The notes below the pieces were generated by a model. That model ran no database searches and had not been told where the DNA came from. It was given only the letters and a program-made list of their open reading frames with translations. A stretch of DNA of 33,263 nt, taken from IMG/VR virus record IMGVR_UViG_3300033149_003998, positions 1 to 33,263 of that record, one strand, 5' to 3'. Numbering within the stretch: position 1 is the stretch's first letter; the number at the start of each line of letters is the position of its first letter. This DNA comes from a virus. Positions 1-8,684 of this stretch are shown here, piece after piece. Made by a program: the position numbers and the translations under genes.

Positions 1-55
1 CTTTGCAACAAGTATTCTCTGAATATCCTGATTTGCATAATAACCACTATAAATT
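1..55. repeat. Exact 55-bp terminal overlap (circular contig)
   Basis: Bases 1-55 are identical to 33209-33263. A reading frame entering from the right end continues in frame and without a stop into the left end, so the molecule was assembled as a circle or is circularly permuted. The length is typical of an assembler k-mer overlap rather than a biological terminal repeat. Unique length is about 33,208 bp. Confidence 0.95.
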
Positions 56-852
56 ATTCCCGAACTAAAAATAATAAACTGATTGTCTCTAAAACCACAA
101 ACATTTATATTAGCAAAATGTTCTGCCCCTATCCCGTTAGGCAGTCCCGGGTCTATATTTTCACTTCCAATAACTGTCTCAACTTCTTTTGTAACCAAAT
201 TTATCCTTCGCCTAATATCAACTCGTAATAGAGCAAAAACATAAAGCCAATTGCCTGAAATATCTATATGTATATTATTAGTATCCTGAGACCAACCTAT
301 ATCATAGAAATCCTCAAGAAATTCTCCTTCTCTGGAATATTTCAAAATATGCCCTGTATAATTATCAATAACGTAGATGTTTTTATTTACATCCATACAG
401 GCACTTGAAAGTCTCCATGTTTCACCAAGTGCAGGGTCAGGGTTAGATGAGGTGGGAATAAATTGCCTCTTAAAATCACAAGTATCTAAATCATAAACCA
501 AACAATTATAACCACTATAATTTTGGGTTAAAAAAATAAAAAGTTCTCTATTGTCTTCGTCTATTATGCAATCTATGAAATATTTTCCAGAAAATTTTAA
601 AAGCAGATTACCATACCTATCAAAAACCTGTAGTCTTTGATTTCGAGAATCAGGACAGAAAAATCTTAAATCACTTGAAACCTGCCCGCCCCCTGTATTT
701 GCCTGTGTATTAAATTCTCCATCTGCTGTGCCAGTAGCAGCTTTATTTCCTAAAAGAACACAAGGGCTTGGTACTAAAGCCCCGTTTTCGTATAAAGCGC
801 CGTTCTCAAGTATTAATGTAGATAAATCAAAAACTATACGGTCAAGAGGCAT
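1..852 (-). CDS. Beta-propeller/Ig-like/tail-terminator-like fusion, N-terminal part (rest at 31952-33208)
   Basis: This is the 5' part (residues 1-284) of a 702-residue protein that crosses the contig junction. Translation starts at ATG 850-852 (MPLDRIVF), overlapping the end of the preceding gene by 11 bases. No in-frame stop occurs down to base 1, and the frame continues at 33208. Residues about 45-310 show repeating blade-like motifs (RLQVFDRYGNLL, IYVIDNYTGHILKYSREGEF) typical of NHL beta-propellers, which usually mediate protein or carbohydrate contacts. The gene sits between the tail completion protein and the tail tube, where tail terminators are normally encoded. The propeller call rests on motif rhythm; its role in the virion is inferred. 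Confidence 0.8.
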   Translation of the reverse strand, partial: MPLDRIVFDLSTLILENGALYENGALVPSPCVLLGNKAATGTADGEFNTQANTGGGQVSSDLRFFCPDSRNQRLQVFDRYGNLLLKFSGKYFIDCIIDEDNRELFIFLTQNYSGYNCLVYDLDTCDFKRQFIPTSSNPDPALGETWRLSSACMDVNKNIYVIDNYTGHILKYSREGEFLEDFYDIGWSQDTNNIHIDISGNWLYVFALLRVDIRRRINLVTKEVETVIGSENIDPGLPNGIGAEHFANINVCGFRDNQFIIFSSGIIYSGYYANQDIQRILVAK

Positions 853-1156
853 TTAATACAGCACTCTCCTTGTTTAAAATAAACTGCTGGCTTGCCTTGC
901 CATTATTATAATCTGCTTCTATTATCTCAATTCCTCTTTTCTCTGTTGCATTCAAAAAAGCAGATTCGATTTCTGCCTGTAAGTCTAAGTTGTCAGTCTT
1001 AACAAAAACCTTGTTATTTTTCTCTCCAATTGTAGTATTTGTTAGAATTTCTGACATAATTAAATCTTTTAAAGCCTGTGATATATTTCCCCAGTCATAA
1101 AAAACAATACCTGTTTCATTTATTGCAAGTTTTATCAGCAAAAAGAAATACCTCAT
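842..1156 (-). CDS. Hypothetical neck/tail-joining protein (104 aa)
   Basis: I do not recognise this 104-residue protein. It starts at ATG 1154-1156 behind an AAGGTGAT ribosome binding site, five bases after the tail completion gene. Its last 11 bases overlap the start of the propeller gene, so translation is probably coupled. It is a small mixed alpha/beta sequence with no Cys, signal peptide or membrane segment. Position between tail completion and tail terminator/tube genes suggests a neck or head-tail joining role, by synteny only. Confidence 0.75.
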   Translation of the reverse strand: MRYFFLLIKLAINETGIVFYDWGNISQALKDLIMSEILTNTTIGEKNNKVFVKTDNLDLQAEIESAFLNATEKRGIEIIEADYNNGKASQQFILNKESAVLNAS

Positions 1157-1160
1157 ATTA

Positions 1161-1721
1161 TCACCTTATCTTTTTTTCTATTTCATCGGCTATTATAGCC
1201 GTTATTTGCTTTAAATCTTTGTTTGAAATTCCAACAATAGGTCTGCCGAGTTTATAATGCTGGTATGCTGCATATTTTAAATTAGAGCCAAATTCAACAA
1301 AAGCCTCACCTACTCTGAAGATATTACCTTTACCAAATCTTGAACCAACTGACATTCTCAAAGCCCCTGTATCCTTTAGTAACTGGCTTTTTAACCTTCC
1401 AGCGGGTCCATAACGGTATTGTTTATATTGTGTGTTCTTTACCCTTTTGCCTGGATTTCTAACATACCAGCTATATCTCAATTTCCAAATAACCTGCCCT
1501 GGTCTTCCTGCTCTATCTGTTTTTAAAACATACATAACAGAGTTTGGTTTATAAGGTTTCCAGTCTCTTTCATTGCCATTATCATCTACGCCTTTAGATT
1601 GTGTGAAACGCCTCATATTGTTTGCTAATAGCTGGATACCAAGCCTTGACATAAGGCTTTTACTAACAATCTTTTTGAGGCTATTATATAGTTCTGGTAA
1701 ATCGTTTTTAATAATCTTCAT
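1161..1721 (-). CDS. Phage virion morphogenesis / tail completion protein (Mu gpG/P2 gpS-like)
   Basis: The 186-residue protein resembles the phage virion morphogenesis family, whose members complete the tail or join it to the head. It has the family layout: an N-terminal helix, a central DWKPYK segment, an LLKDTGALRMSV motif near residues 115-126, a VEFGSNLKYAAYQHYKLG stretch, and a C-terminal GRPIVGISNKDLKQI segment that matches the usual 'RpflGls..D...I' ending. A basic linker (residues 60-110) is longer than usual. Start ATG 1719-1721 overlaps the upstream stop (ATGA), indicating coupling with the connector gene. Confidence 0.82.
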   Translation of the reverse strand: MKIIKNDLPELYNSLKKIVSKSLMSRLGIQLLANNMRRFTQSKGVDDNGNERDWKPYKPNSVMYVLKTDRAGRPGQVIWKLRYSWYVRNPGKRVKNTQYKQYRYGPAGRLKSQLLKDTGALRMSVGSRFGKGNIFRVGEAFVEFGSNLKYAAYQHYKLGRPIVGISNKDLKQITAIIADEIEKKIR

Positions 1722-2563
1722 ACTGCACCATATTTTAAGAATTTTGCCGAAAACCTATAACTTACTATTATAGAATCATCGGCTTTAATATAGTCTGTAT
1801 AATCGTTTAATGGAGTATCTGTTTTAATCCTGCCATTCATAAAATCGATTATCCAGCCTTGCCCGTCTCTGTATTCTGTGCCGTTTTTTGTTACAGTTAC
1901 AGAAAAAGGCACAATATTATTAAATTTCAAATTTGTCCAGGTGCTCTTGATTGTAACTGTTTCGGAATATCTAAATTGTGCTATATCAAAATCCTGGTTG
2001 AACATTGCTGACAGGTAAGTATAAGCGTCTTCCCTGTCTTTTTCTGCTGTCTCCATTATTCTTGAAATACCTTGTGCTGTCCTGTTTTTGTTTATAAAAT
2101 CAAAGATTGCTATTTTCAAGGCAACTGACAGTAAGACAGAAAAATTAAACCTGATATAATACTTATACCCTGAAGCAATAGTTATATCCTGGTCGTCTTT
2201 CGGCTTCAAGGTTATTGTTGTCGCTGTATTACTTACGACATCGGTCACGACAAAAAAGTTAGTACTGTCATTATAGATAACAGCTTCAGCATCATAGTAT
2301 TTTGTTAGAATATTAGCCTCAAGTGCAAGATTGCTATCGGAGATTAAGTTTGTTCCGCTGTTTGCGTCTGCTGTTCCTGAAACTTCAGAACCTAAAAAAT
2401 AATCCATGAAAAGCATTTCTATTTTATAATTGTCTGACAGGAATGCCAAAACTTCGCCTGTTGCAATCTCTGCACTTTTAGCAAAATCTATTAATGCAAA
2501 CCTGTTATCGCCTTCCAGTCTCAGCACTTTCCTAATTTGTCGTGGCTCGATTAATAGTTTCAT
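1718..2563 (-). CDS. Putative head-tail connector/adaptor protein
   Basis: This 281-residue protein lies between the capsid block and the tail completion gene, where head-tail adaptors are encoded. The N-terminus (AEIATGEVLAFLSDNY) and the long helical segment (VLLSVALKIAIFDFINKNR, about residues 143-161) resemble DUF1320/gp6-type adaptors. Between them lies a beta-rich insertion of about 60 residues, and the C-terminal 80 residues are also beta-rich, making it larger than typical adaptors. ATG 2561-2563 overlaps the upstream TGA and has an AAAGGTAAG ribosome binding site. Function is inferred mainly from position. Confidence 0.6.
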   Translation of the reverse strand: MKLLIEPRQIRKVLRLEGDNRFALIDFAKSAEIATGEVLAFLSDNYKIEMLFMDYFLGSEVSGTADANSGTNLISDSNLALEANILTKYYDAEAVIYNDSTNFFVVTDVVSNTATTITLKPKDDQDITIASGYKYYIRFNFSVLLSVALKIAIFDFINKNRTAQGISRIMETAEKDREDAYTYLSAMFNQDFDIAQFRYSETVTIKSTWTNLKFNNIVPFSVTVTKNGTEYRDGQGWIIDFMNGRIKTDTPLNDYTDYIKADDSIIVSYRFSAKFLKYGAV

Positions 2564-2769
2564 TTCTTACCTTTCACCTTCTTTTTTGACACTTCCTTTA
2601 CTACTTCTTTCTTTTCAGGCTCTTTTATAACTTCCTCAAGCTTTGTAATAGCTGGAGGCTCACAAATAACTTTTGCCACGCCCTCATCAAGAAGTATAAC
2701 ATCACCCTCTTTATAGGTGTCTTCTGCAATAGTTATACTTCCCTTTATGATCTTATATTTTTTTATCAT
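2560..2769 (-). CDS. Small head-associated protein with Lys-rich tail
   Basis: This 69-residue protein directly follows the capsid gene. A compact N-terminal half (IKGSITIAEDTYKEGDVILL..EGVAKVI) matches a short module often encoded next to phage capsid genes; I know of no assigned function. The C-terminal 25 residues are a charged E/K tail ending VKGKK. I place the start at ATG 2767-2769, behind a GAGGAG site, rather than at an upstream in-frame TTG that lies inside that site. It overlaps the next gene by ATGA. Confidence 0.72.
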   Translation of the reverse strand: MIKKYKIIKGSITIAEDTYKEGDVILLDEGVAKVICEPPAITKLEEVIKEPEKKEVVKEVSKKKVKGKK

Positions 2770-2800
2770 GTTTTCATCACTCCTCAAATAATTTTATGGA

Positions 2801-2817
2801 GCGGGGATTAACCCCGC
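2801..2817 (-). other. GC-only hairpin after the capsid gene
   Basis: A perfect 6-bp all-GC stem (GCGGGG/CCCCGC) with a 5-nt loop sits between the capsid stop and the next ribosome binding site. No U-run follows on the transcribed strand, so mRNA stabilisation or partial attenuation is more likely than full termination. Confidence 0.55.
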
Positions 2818-2826
2818 CCCCTGTTT

Positions 2827-5292
2827 TTAGAGTTTCACACTTTGAGCCAGTACGGCTTTCTCATTTTTAAGAACACCGAACAGATAGCTCTTGATATAGA
2901 AGCTTTCAAAGTCGCCAGTTTTGGCAAGCTTTACGAAAGTCTTGTATTCATTCACGCCGACTTCAAGCCCGTCATCTCCGCCTATTTTGACATAGATAAC
3001 TCTGGCTTGGTCTGTATTAAGTGGCTTTAATACAAGGCTTCCTATATCGCTGTCTGCTGTGAAATCTACATTCAAACTACCTGTTCCGACTGTGTTCTTA
3101 ACAACTTTTGCCAAAACTTCGGCTCCGGTAGAAGTAGCGATGTAAATCCTGTAATAAAGGTCATCTGCTCTTGCTGTAATTGTAACCCTTAAACCCTGTG
3201 AGCTGGTCGCTTGATTTGCTTCTGTTGATGCTTCAGTTTCCCCATCCTCTGTTACTGCTGCAACTCTGACATAATAATTAGCATCGGATAAAGCTCCAGT
3301 AATTGCCGATAATGCAACGGTAGGAGCACCAGATTCATAATCTCTTAACCCGTCCATTTCGACTATTGGTATATTGTCGAAAACAAGCGCTCTGTAAGCT
3401 ATACCGCCTACTGTTATTGTAGCTGTCTGCGATCGTCCAGAAAATTTAGCAAGCATGAGCTTCCTAATCGCTGAGTAAAGCTTCGTATCTACAAGGATAT
3501 GTGTCGGTCTTTTATTCTCGACTGAAGATTTTTTGAGATTGTTTTTATACTTCGCTAATCCATCTTCAAAAGCGTCAAGAGTAAATGAAGAAGTACCACT
3601 ATCCAGGAATAACCTACTGTTTGCAGATATATATTTTAAGAGTCCATTGTAAGCTTCAGACTCTACCTCGCTGTCAGCATTTATAAGAGCCCAGTTTTCC
3701 TGAATATCCATGTCGGTATTTTTTGCTTTAATTTCAATTGCCATATTGCTTATAGCACCAAGATTTTCAGCAAAATCGTTAACTTTCCCTGCTGCATAAG
3801 CAATCTTCATTGTAGCAGATTTCTTGGTATAGACGCTATCTCCAGGAGTAGGAGTAAAACCTTCAGCAGCAAATACTGCTCTACTTCTACCAGTCTTCTG
3901 ATACCATTCGTGAGTTTTAGAATCTCGTCTGACATGAGGAACAATTCTTGGTAATGGAGTTAAAAGCCCGTCCATTTCAATCGGTTGAGCTTCAAGAGAA
4001 GGCTCTTTCATTACACCTGTACTGGTGCTTATAGCTCTCTTGAACTCTTCTTCATCCCAAGAAATACCTGCTTTTTCAGCATGATATTTATAGACATCCC
4101 GCTTGCAGTAATCAAATTTTTCCTTACCAGATAAAACCTGCTTAATTAAATATTCAGCTTCAAGTTCCTCATAATCTCTTGTATCAAGGAATTTTATCTC
4201 ATCAACTAAAGTTCTTGTCTGCCCTGCTCCAGTAGTGCCTTCTCCAGGCTCTTTACTCATTCTTGCAGTAGGTTCTTCAAGCTTTGCTCTTAACTCTTCG
4301 ATTTCTTTTTCAAGCTTTTCTTTTTCCTCTTTATGCTGTCTTACTGCTTCATCTATTTTAGCCTGAAGTTCCTGCTCTTCTTTCATTTTCCTTTCCTTTT
4401 CCTCAAATTCCTTTTTGAATTTTTCAAGTTCTTCGATTTTCCTCATAAGTTCTTCGTTCATTTCAAAATCCTCCTTTATCTCTGATTTTTCGGCATAGTC
4501 GCCGACACCCAAAGCTTTCGCATGTTTTATCAGGTGTGCTTTTGCTTTTGCCTTTGCCTCTGCTGGCAGTTTAGTCTGTGGTAACCTTGCAAGAGCGTTT
4601 CTCAAATGTGGTAAGTCAACGGTTTTATTGTCATTCGAATTTGTTACATTTTCGTTGTGATGTGGCAAGTATCTTAAACTTCTCGGGACAGTCTTACCTT
4701 CCTCATCTTTTTTGCCCCCAGGTGCTATATATGCAAAAGCTGCGTCGGGTAAGTTATTTATATATTTTGTTGTCCATTTTGCCCGTAAACTCCGCATATA
4801 AGCCTCAAAAGTCGTGTAACTATTGGAAGGCACAGGAGTAACAGAAATCTCCATAATTGTCCTGACAGTTAAGACAGGCACTTTCTCACCGTTGATTTTT
4901 TCAAAATCTACTTCCACATCTGCAAATCTGATTGAGAGCCCTTTATAAATACCCTCTTTAATTTTCTCATAAATGCTTCTTTCTTCATCGGTGATAGGCT
5001 CTGCAATCACACCGTCAATAAAAACGCCCTTTTCATCTACGCTCCATGTTTCAACTTTCCCGATACCTCTATCAGGATTATGATTAAAAAGAATTGGTGC
5101 GCCTCTCTTTTCGTATATCTTCATAGCTTCCGATATACTTTCTCTTGTGGATGCGCTTGTTATAATAGTGCCATGACTATCAATAACTTTTTGCCCGTTG
5201 TCGTCAAACTCAACGGTAGCATAACCCCTTATCCGCAAGCGTTTCTTTCCGTCCGCCTGCTTCTCTTCAAAAATTCTAATAAGTTCTTCCAT
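2827..5292 (-). CDS. Prohead protease / scaffold / major capsid fusion protein
   Basis: One 821-residue frame carries three capsid functions. Residues 1-165 form an HK97-type (S78) prohead protease with a likely triad of H71 (ILFNHN), S120 (KGLSIRF) and E148 (IMEISVTPVPSN). Residues 172-265 are a phage module with LPHHN and LPHLRNALARLPQT motifs. Residues 278-345 are a highly charged coiled coil typical of a scaffold or delta domain. From about 355 on the sequence fits an HK97-fold capsid protein (DGLLTPLPRIVPHV, GGIAYRALVFDNIPIV), with a beta-rich fibronectin III-like insert at about 656-757. Protease and capsid genes are usually separate. Start is ATG 5290-5292; a GTG at 5299-5301 is possible. 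A strong internal ribosome binding site precedes M278. Confidence 0.85.
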   Translation of the reverse strand: MEELIRIFEEKQADGKKRLRIRGYATVEFDDNGQKVIDSHGTIITSASTRESISEAMKIYEKRGAPILFNHNPDRGIGKVETWSVDEKGVFIDGVIAEPITDEERSIYEKIKEGIYKGLSIRFADVEVDFEKINGEKVPVLTVRTIMEISVTPVPSNSYTTFEAYMRSLRAKWTTKYINNLPDAAFAYIAPGGKKDEEGKTVPRSLRYLPHHNENVTNSNDNKTVDLPHLRNALARLPQTKLPAEAKAKAKAHLIKHAKALGVGDYAEKSEIKEDFEMNEELMRKIEELEKFKKEFEEKERKMKEEQELQAKIDEAVRQHKEEKEKLEKEIEELRAKLEEPTARMSKEPGEGTTGAGQTRTLVDEIKFLDTRDYEELEAEYLIKQVLSGKEKFDYCKRDVYKYHAEKAGISWDEEEFKRAISTSTGVMKEPSLEAQPIEMDGLLTPLPRIVPHVRRDSKTHEWYQKTGRSRAVFAAEGFTPTPGDSVYTKKSATMKIAYAAGKVNDFAENLGAISNMAIEIKAKNTDMDIQENWALINADSEVESEAYNGLLKYISANSRLFLDSGTSSFTLDAFEDGLAKYKNNLKKSSVENKRPTHILVDTKLYSAIRKLMLAKFSGRSQTATITVGGIAYRALVFDNIPIVEMDGLRDYESGAPTVALSAITGALSDANYYVRVAAVTEDGETEASTEANQATSSQGLRVTITARADDLYYRIYIATSTGAEVLAKVVKNTVGTGSLNVDFTADSDIGSLVLKPLNTDQARVIYVKIGGDDGLEVGVNEYKTFVKLAKTGDFESFYIKSYLFGVLKNEKAVLAQSVKL
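4459..4477 (-). promoter_or_regulatory. Internal ribosome binding site and start for the scaffold-capsid product
   Basis: Inside the fusion gene, AAAGGAGG (4470-4477) lies exactly 8 bases before an in-frame ATG (4459-4461) that begins the coiled coil (MNEELMRKIEELEK). This is a better match to the 16S rRNA 3' end than the site at the gene's own start. Initiation here would give a 544-residue scaffold-plus-capsid precursor (2827-4461) without the protease. Whether it is used is inference. Confidence 0.65.
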
Positions 5293-5306
5293 ATCTAACA
5301 CCTACC

Positions 5307-7469
5307 TCAATGTATTATATCAAAGCCCGCTGTGTTGGCAATTATGCTCAGGATTTTATCCTTATCGGTAGTTTTAAAATCTTCTGGCTTCTCCTGAATA
5401 TCTATCTTTGTTACAGGTACAAGGATTGAACGGCAATTAAAATGCTGTGGAGGCTGAATTTCATCAAACAGGCTTGAATTTACCTCTGTAATAGTGCCGT
5501 CAAGTCTGGTACATCTTTCCGTTGTTCTACCGTCCAGGATAGCCGAATACTGCACTTTTGGCACAAAATCTTTCGCTGCATATATTTGATTGACATGGCC
5601 TTTATTATAGAAGCTTGTAGTATTAGTTCTTACAATTGTGTTTATTCTGGCAATATTCCTTTCAAAAACATCATTTACTATTGCCATAAGCTCGTTTTCA
5701 CTTTTTCCTTTTACCATTGCATTTGAAACAGCTATTTTGATTTGATTAAGCAAGTCTTCGGCCTCTTTCCTTGCTGATAGATCCGCCTGAGCTTTAACCC
5801 ACGATAAAATTTTTGCACCTGTATAAAAATCTTCTGGATTTAACCTTGCCATGCTGACTTGTGCCTTAAAGTCTGCCTTACCCTTTTCAAAAGCTTCTAT
5901 CGCTCCGTCTATATAGGCCTTTGCAAGATTAGACACAAACATAAGCTTTAAGTCTTTTATCTTAGTCGGGCTTTCCGTCCTGTAAATTGCAAGTGTCCGC
6001 TGTACTGCATTGTTCCTTATCTTTTCAAAAATCCTTGTAGCTTCTTTTATAACCTTTTCTTCTACGCTGTCCAGGCTTTTCTTTACCCTTACAAAATCCC
6101 ATTCACGCCGTACTATCTTCTTTTTAGCTCTCTGGCCGATGTAAGCTATCTTTTTTGTTTCTTTCTTCGGCTCCGGGATTTCTTTTGTATTTTTTAAGAA
6201 ACTTACATTTTCATTGAAGTCGCCTTTTAAATTCGGATAGAAAACACTCAGATTTTCCCTTGCTTCGTAAGGTGTCTCTATTCCCATATTCACAAGCTCT
6301 GTATGAGATTTAACTTCGTCTGCGATGTCAATATATTTCGGTTTAATAAAGCGTAATTCGTAATCATAGATTTGTAGCCTATCCCGAATATACTGTTTAT
6401 TAAACTGCTCCTCGATAACTTTTTGCCAGTTTGCGATAACCTTATAAAACTGTACAAGAGCCTCTTTATTTGCTCCAGCCTGACCTAAACCCTGCTGTTC
6501 TAATCCAAGCAGTCGTGGAGGTATTTCGTAAACCATAGCGACTTCTTCTATTGTAAACTTTTTGAGTTTCAGAAAGTCTATGTCCTTGAAATTCTCTGCA
6601 ATAGATTTATCAAGCTTTGCACCGCCGAACAACACAATCGGCTTGAAATTATTTGTTATCTCTCCGAAACCTGTCCGTTTTGGCACATAATTATTTTTTA
6701 TGTAGTTAAGTAATTTTAAAGCGTCCTTTTCTTTTGAAGTTTCCGGTAATACAAAAACCGCTCCAAAACTTGCAGCCTTGATAAATCTCATTTTATTAAA
6801 CTCTCTGCCAAATAAATCTGTCTCTATATCGACAAGAACAGGCAACAACGGGCTTTCTGGGAAAATAAACTGTGTTCTATCTGGGAATCTAAGAAAAATA
6901 ACATCTTCATTATCAAACCTTGTCTTTATTGTGCCGTCTATTATCTGCACCCAATCGCCTTTTCCGTCATGCTTGAAAAATCCATATTCGTTCATTCTTG
7001 GCCTCAAAGTACCGAAATCTATATCAGGCTGAATCCAGGCATTTTCAGGATTAATGAACATAACCTTAGCCCCATCAATAAAAAAATCCACAAGGCTTGA
7101 ATACATAATACTGTAAAAATCAAGGAAATCGTGTATTTTATACTTCTCATTTCTACCAAACAGGTCTTTTAAAAGTTCCCTGTTTGCTTCCCTTTTTACT
7201 TTTGCCTCAGTTTCAACTATTTCCCAGCCTCTACCCAGAATATTTCTAACAAGCTTATTGACACAAATAAAAACGGCTTTGTGCTTCTTGTAGGCTTCAC
7301 GGAAGCTTTTATAGTCTATAATCTCATCATTTCTAAGTATATCGCCCCAGAAAAAATGCCTGTAATCCTCAAAACCTTGCGTAATAACTTCTTGTGCTGG
7401 CTCTTTTATTGTTATATTTTTCTCTGTTGTTTTTTGCCTTGAAAATAAATTTTTAAAGAATTTAATCAT
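5307..7469 (-). CDS. Portal protein fused to Mu F-like head morphogenesis protein
   Basis: The 720-residue protein combines the DNA-entry portal with a minor head protein. Residues 1 to about 430 look like a phage portal: a basic N-terminus, the EEVAMVYEIPPRLLGLEQQG segment characteristic of portals, then ANKEALVQFYKVIANW and a C-terminal helical stem. Residues about 560-700 match the phage Mu F-like domain, including RTNTTSFYNKGHVNQIYAA, the TTERCTRLDG loop and the closing PPQHFNCRSILVPVT motif. The start overlaps the terminase stop (ATGA). In most phages these are two neighbouring genes; here they are one chain. Confidence 0.88.
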   Translation of the reverse strand: MIKFFKNLFSRQKTTEKNITIKEPAQEVITQGFEDYRHFFWGDILRNDEIIDYKSFREAYKKHKAVFICVNKLVRNILGRGWEIVETEAKVKREANRELLKDLFGRNEKYKIHDFLDFYSIMYSSLVDFFIDGAKVMFINPENAWIQPDIDFGTLRPRMNEYGFFKHDGKGDWVQIIDGTIKTRFDNEDVIFLRFPDRTQFIFPESPLLPVLVDIETDLFGREFNKMRFIKAASFGAVFVLPETSKEKDALKLLNYIKNNYVPKRTGFGEITNNFKPIVLFGGAKLDKSIAENFKDIDFLKLKKFTIEEVAMVYEIPPRLLGLEQQGLGQAGANKEALVQFYKVIANWQKVIEEQFNKQYIRDRLQIYDYELRFIKPKYIDIADEVKSHTELVNMGIETPYEARENLSVFYPNLKGDFNENVSFLKNTKEIPEPKKETKKIAYIGQRAKKKIVRREWDFVRVKKSLDSVEEKVIKEATRIFEKIRNNAVQRTLAIYRTESPTKIKDLKLMFVSNLAKAYIDGAIEAFEKGKADFKAQVSMARLNPEDFYTGAKILSWVKAQADLSARKEAEDLLNQIKIAVSNAMVKGKSENELMAIVNDVFERNIARINTIVRTNTTSFYNKGHVNQIYAAKDFVPKVQYSAILDGRTTERCTRLDGTITEVNSSLFDEIQPPQHFNCRSILVPVTKIDIQEKPEDFKTTDKDKILSIIANTAGFDIIH

Positions 7470-8683
7470 AGCACTACCCCAAACTCATTATTTCTTAGCC
7501 TTATTTCCTCAACGGCATATCTAAAAGCGTCCATAAGATGATCGTTGAATTTAACTGGCTCGTCAAGGTAATTGCCGTTCTTATCCTTCTTGAATTTGTA
7601 TTGCTGAATTTCATTTATAAATTCCTGACACTCTGGATTTATTATTGTTTTTCTACTTCTTATCCAGTCTATCCCTGCCATAACACTATTATTGCCTTTT
7701 TTTGTTGGAATAATATTAAATCCTAAATCTGAAAATTCTTTAATCCTGTCAGGTTCAGAGCTATCGGCAATCGCTAAAAATTCATCATAAGAATTACCCA
7801 ATCTATTTCTAACTATACCAGCAAACTCCGAGTTTGTCAATTTACTTTTTCTAAAGCAATCTAAAATATATAAAATTTCATCTTTTATGCCGACAAGTAC
7901 CCACGCACAAGGATTATTAAAGCCGAAATCAAGCCCCTGATAAACCTCATCAAAATCATCTAAACTGTAAGGGATTTCTCTAATTTCGTAATTTGTGTAA
8001 ATAGTTTCGCCTCTTGTACCCCACTTTCCAAGCGTGTAAACAGTATAAAAATAATCATCATCTATACTTTCAAGTACTTGCTTATATTCCTCATCAATAA
8101 AGAGGTTATCCTTGTATGTTGTACGCAGTACAAAAGAGTTTCTTTTTTCATTCTGGCAAAACATCTTATTTAGCCAGTGATTATAATCTATCGGATTGAA
8201 AGTTAAAATTATTTGCTTATAATGCCTGCCTCTACCTCTTAGCCTTAAATCTATTTGCTGAAAATCATCTTGAGTTAGCTCTGTTGCTTCCTCTATCCAG
8301 ATTGAAGTTATACCGGATATTGATTTTAGCTTTTCGACATCATCCGCACCTACAGTTATAATACTGGATTTTGTAAGTGGAAAATAAAAAGTCATTTCTG
8401 TTTTATTTTCTTTAATAATACTATTCCAGCCCCAAATATTTATGATTTCTTTTAATTGTGAAAAGACACTATGTCGTAAGGTTTTTGATACTTTTCGACA
8501 GATTAAAAACTTGCTTTTCGGTTCTAAGATACACCTTACAAGGATTTTCTTTGCAGTAAAAAAAGACTTCCCAGAGCCTGCTCCGCCGTATAGTACAAGA
8601 TACCTTGCTGTGTTTGAATAAAGAGGATAATAAATAGGATTAGTTATCTTCGGCAAATTGTTAAGGTTTATAGTGATTTTCAT
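7466..8683 (-). CDS. terL: Terminase large subunit (ATPase/nuclease)
   Basis: This 405-residue enzyme packages DNA into the prohead. Residues 33-40 are the Walker A motif (GGAGSGKS) and 127-134 the Walker B/catalytic Glu region (IWIEEATE). A coupling motif (LTFNPIDYNHW) follows. The C-terminal RNase H-like nuclease shows GLDFGFNNP, IADSSEPDR and FNDHLMDAFRYA, which supply the metal-binding acidic residues. Length is normal for the family. It starts three bases after the small subunit stop with a weak ribosome binding site, so coupling is likely, and ends overlapping the portal start. Confidence 0.95.
   Translation of the reverse strand: MKITINLNNLPKITNPIYYPLYSNTARYLVLYGGAGSGKSFFTAKKILVRCILEPKSKFLICRKVSKTLRHSVFSQLKEIINIWGWNSIIKENKTEMTFYFPLTKSSIITVGADDVEKLKSISGITSIWIEEATELTQDDFQQIDLRLRGRGRHYKQIILTFNPIDYNHWLNKMFCQNEKRNSFVLRTTYKDNLFIDEEYKQVLESIDDDYFYTVYTLGKWGTRGETIYTNYEIREIPYSLDDFDEVYQGLDFGFNNPCAWVLVGIKDEILYILDCFRKSKLTNSEFAGIVRNRLGNSYDEFLAIADSSEPDRIKEFSDLGFNIIPTKKGNNSVMAGIDWIRSRKTIINPECQEFINEIQQYKFKKDKNGNYLDEPVKFNDHLMDAFRYAVEEIRLRNNEFGVVL
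7812..7840 (-). promoter_or_regulatory. Candidate internal late promoter within terL
   Basis: On the minus strand TTGACA (7835-7840) is followed after exactly 17 bases by TATAGT (7812-7817), with a TG one base upstream of the -10 (extended -10). It lies in coding sequence, so it may be fortuitous, but it would drive the portal, capsid and tail genes. Confidence 0.4.
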
Positions 8684-8684
8684 T

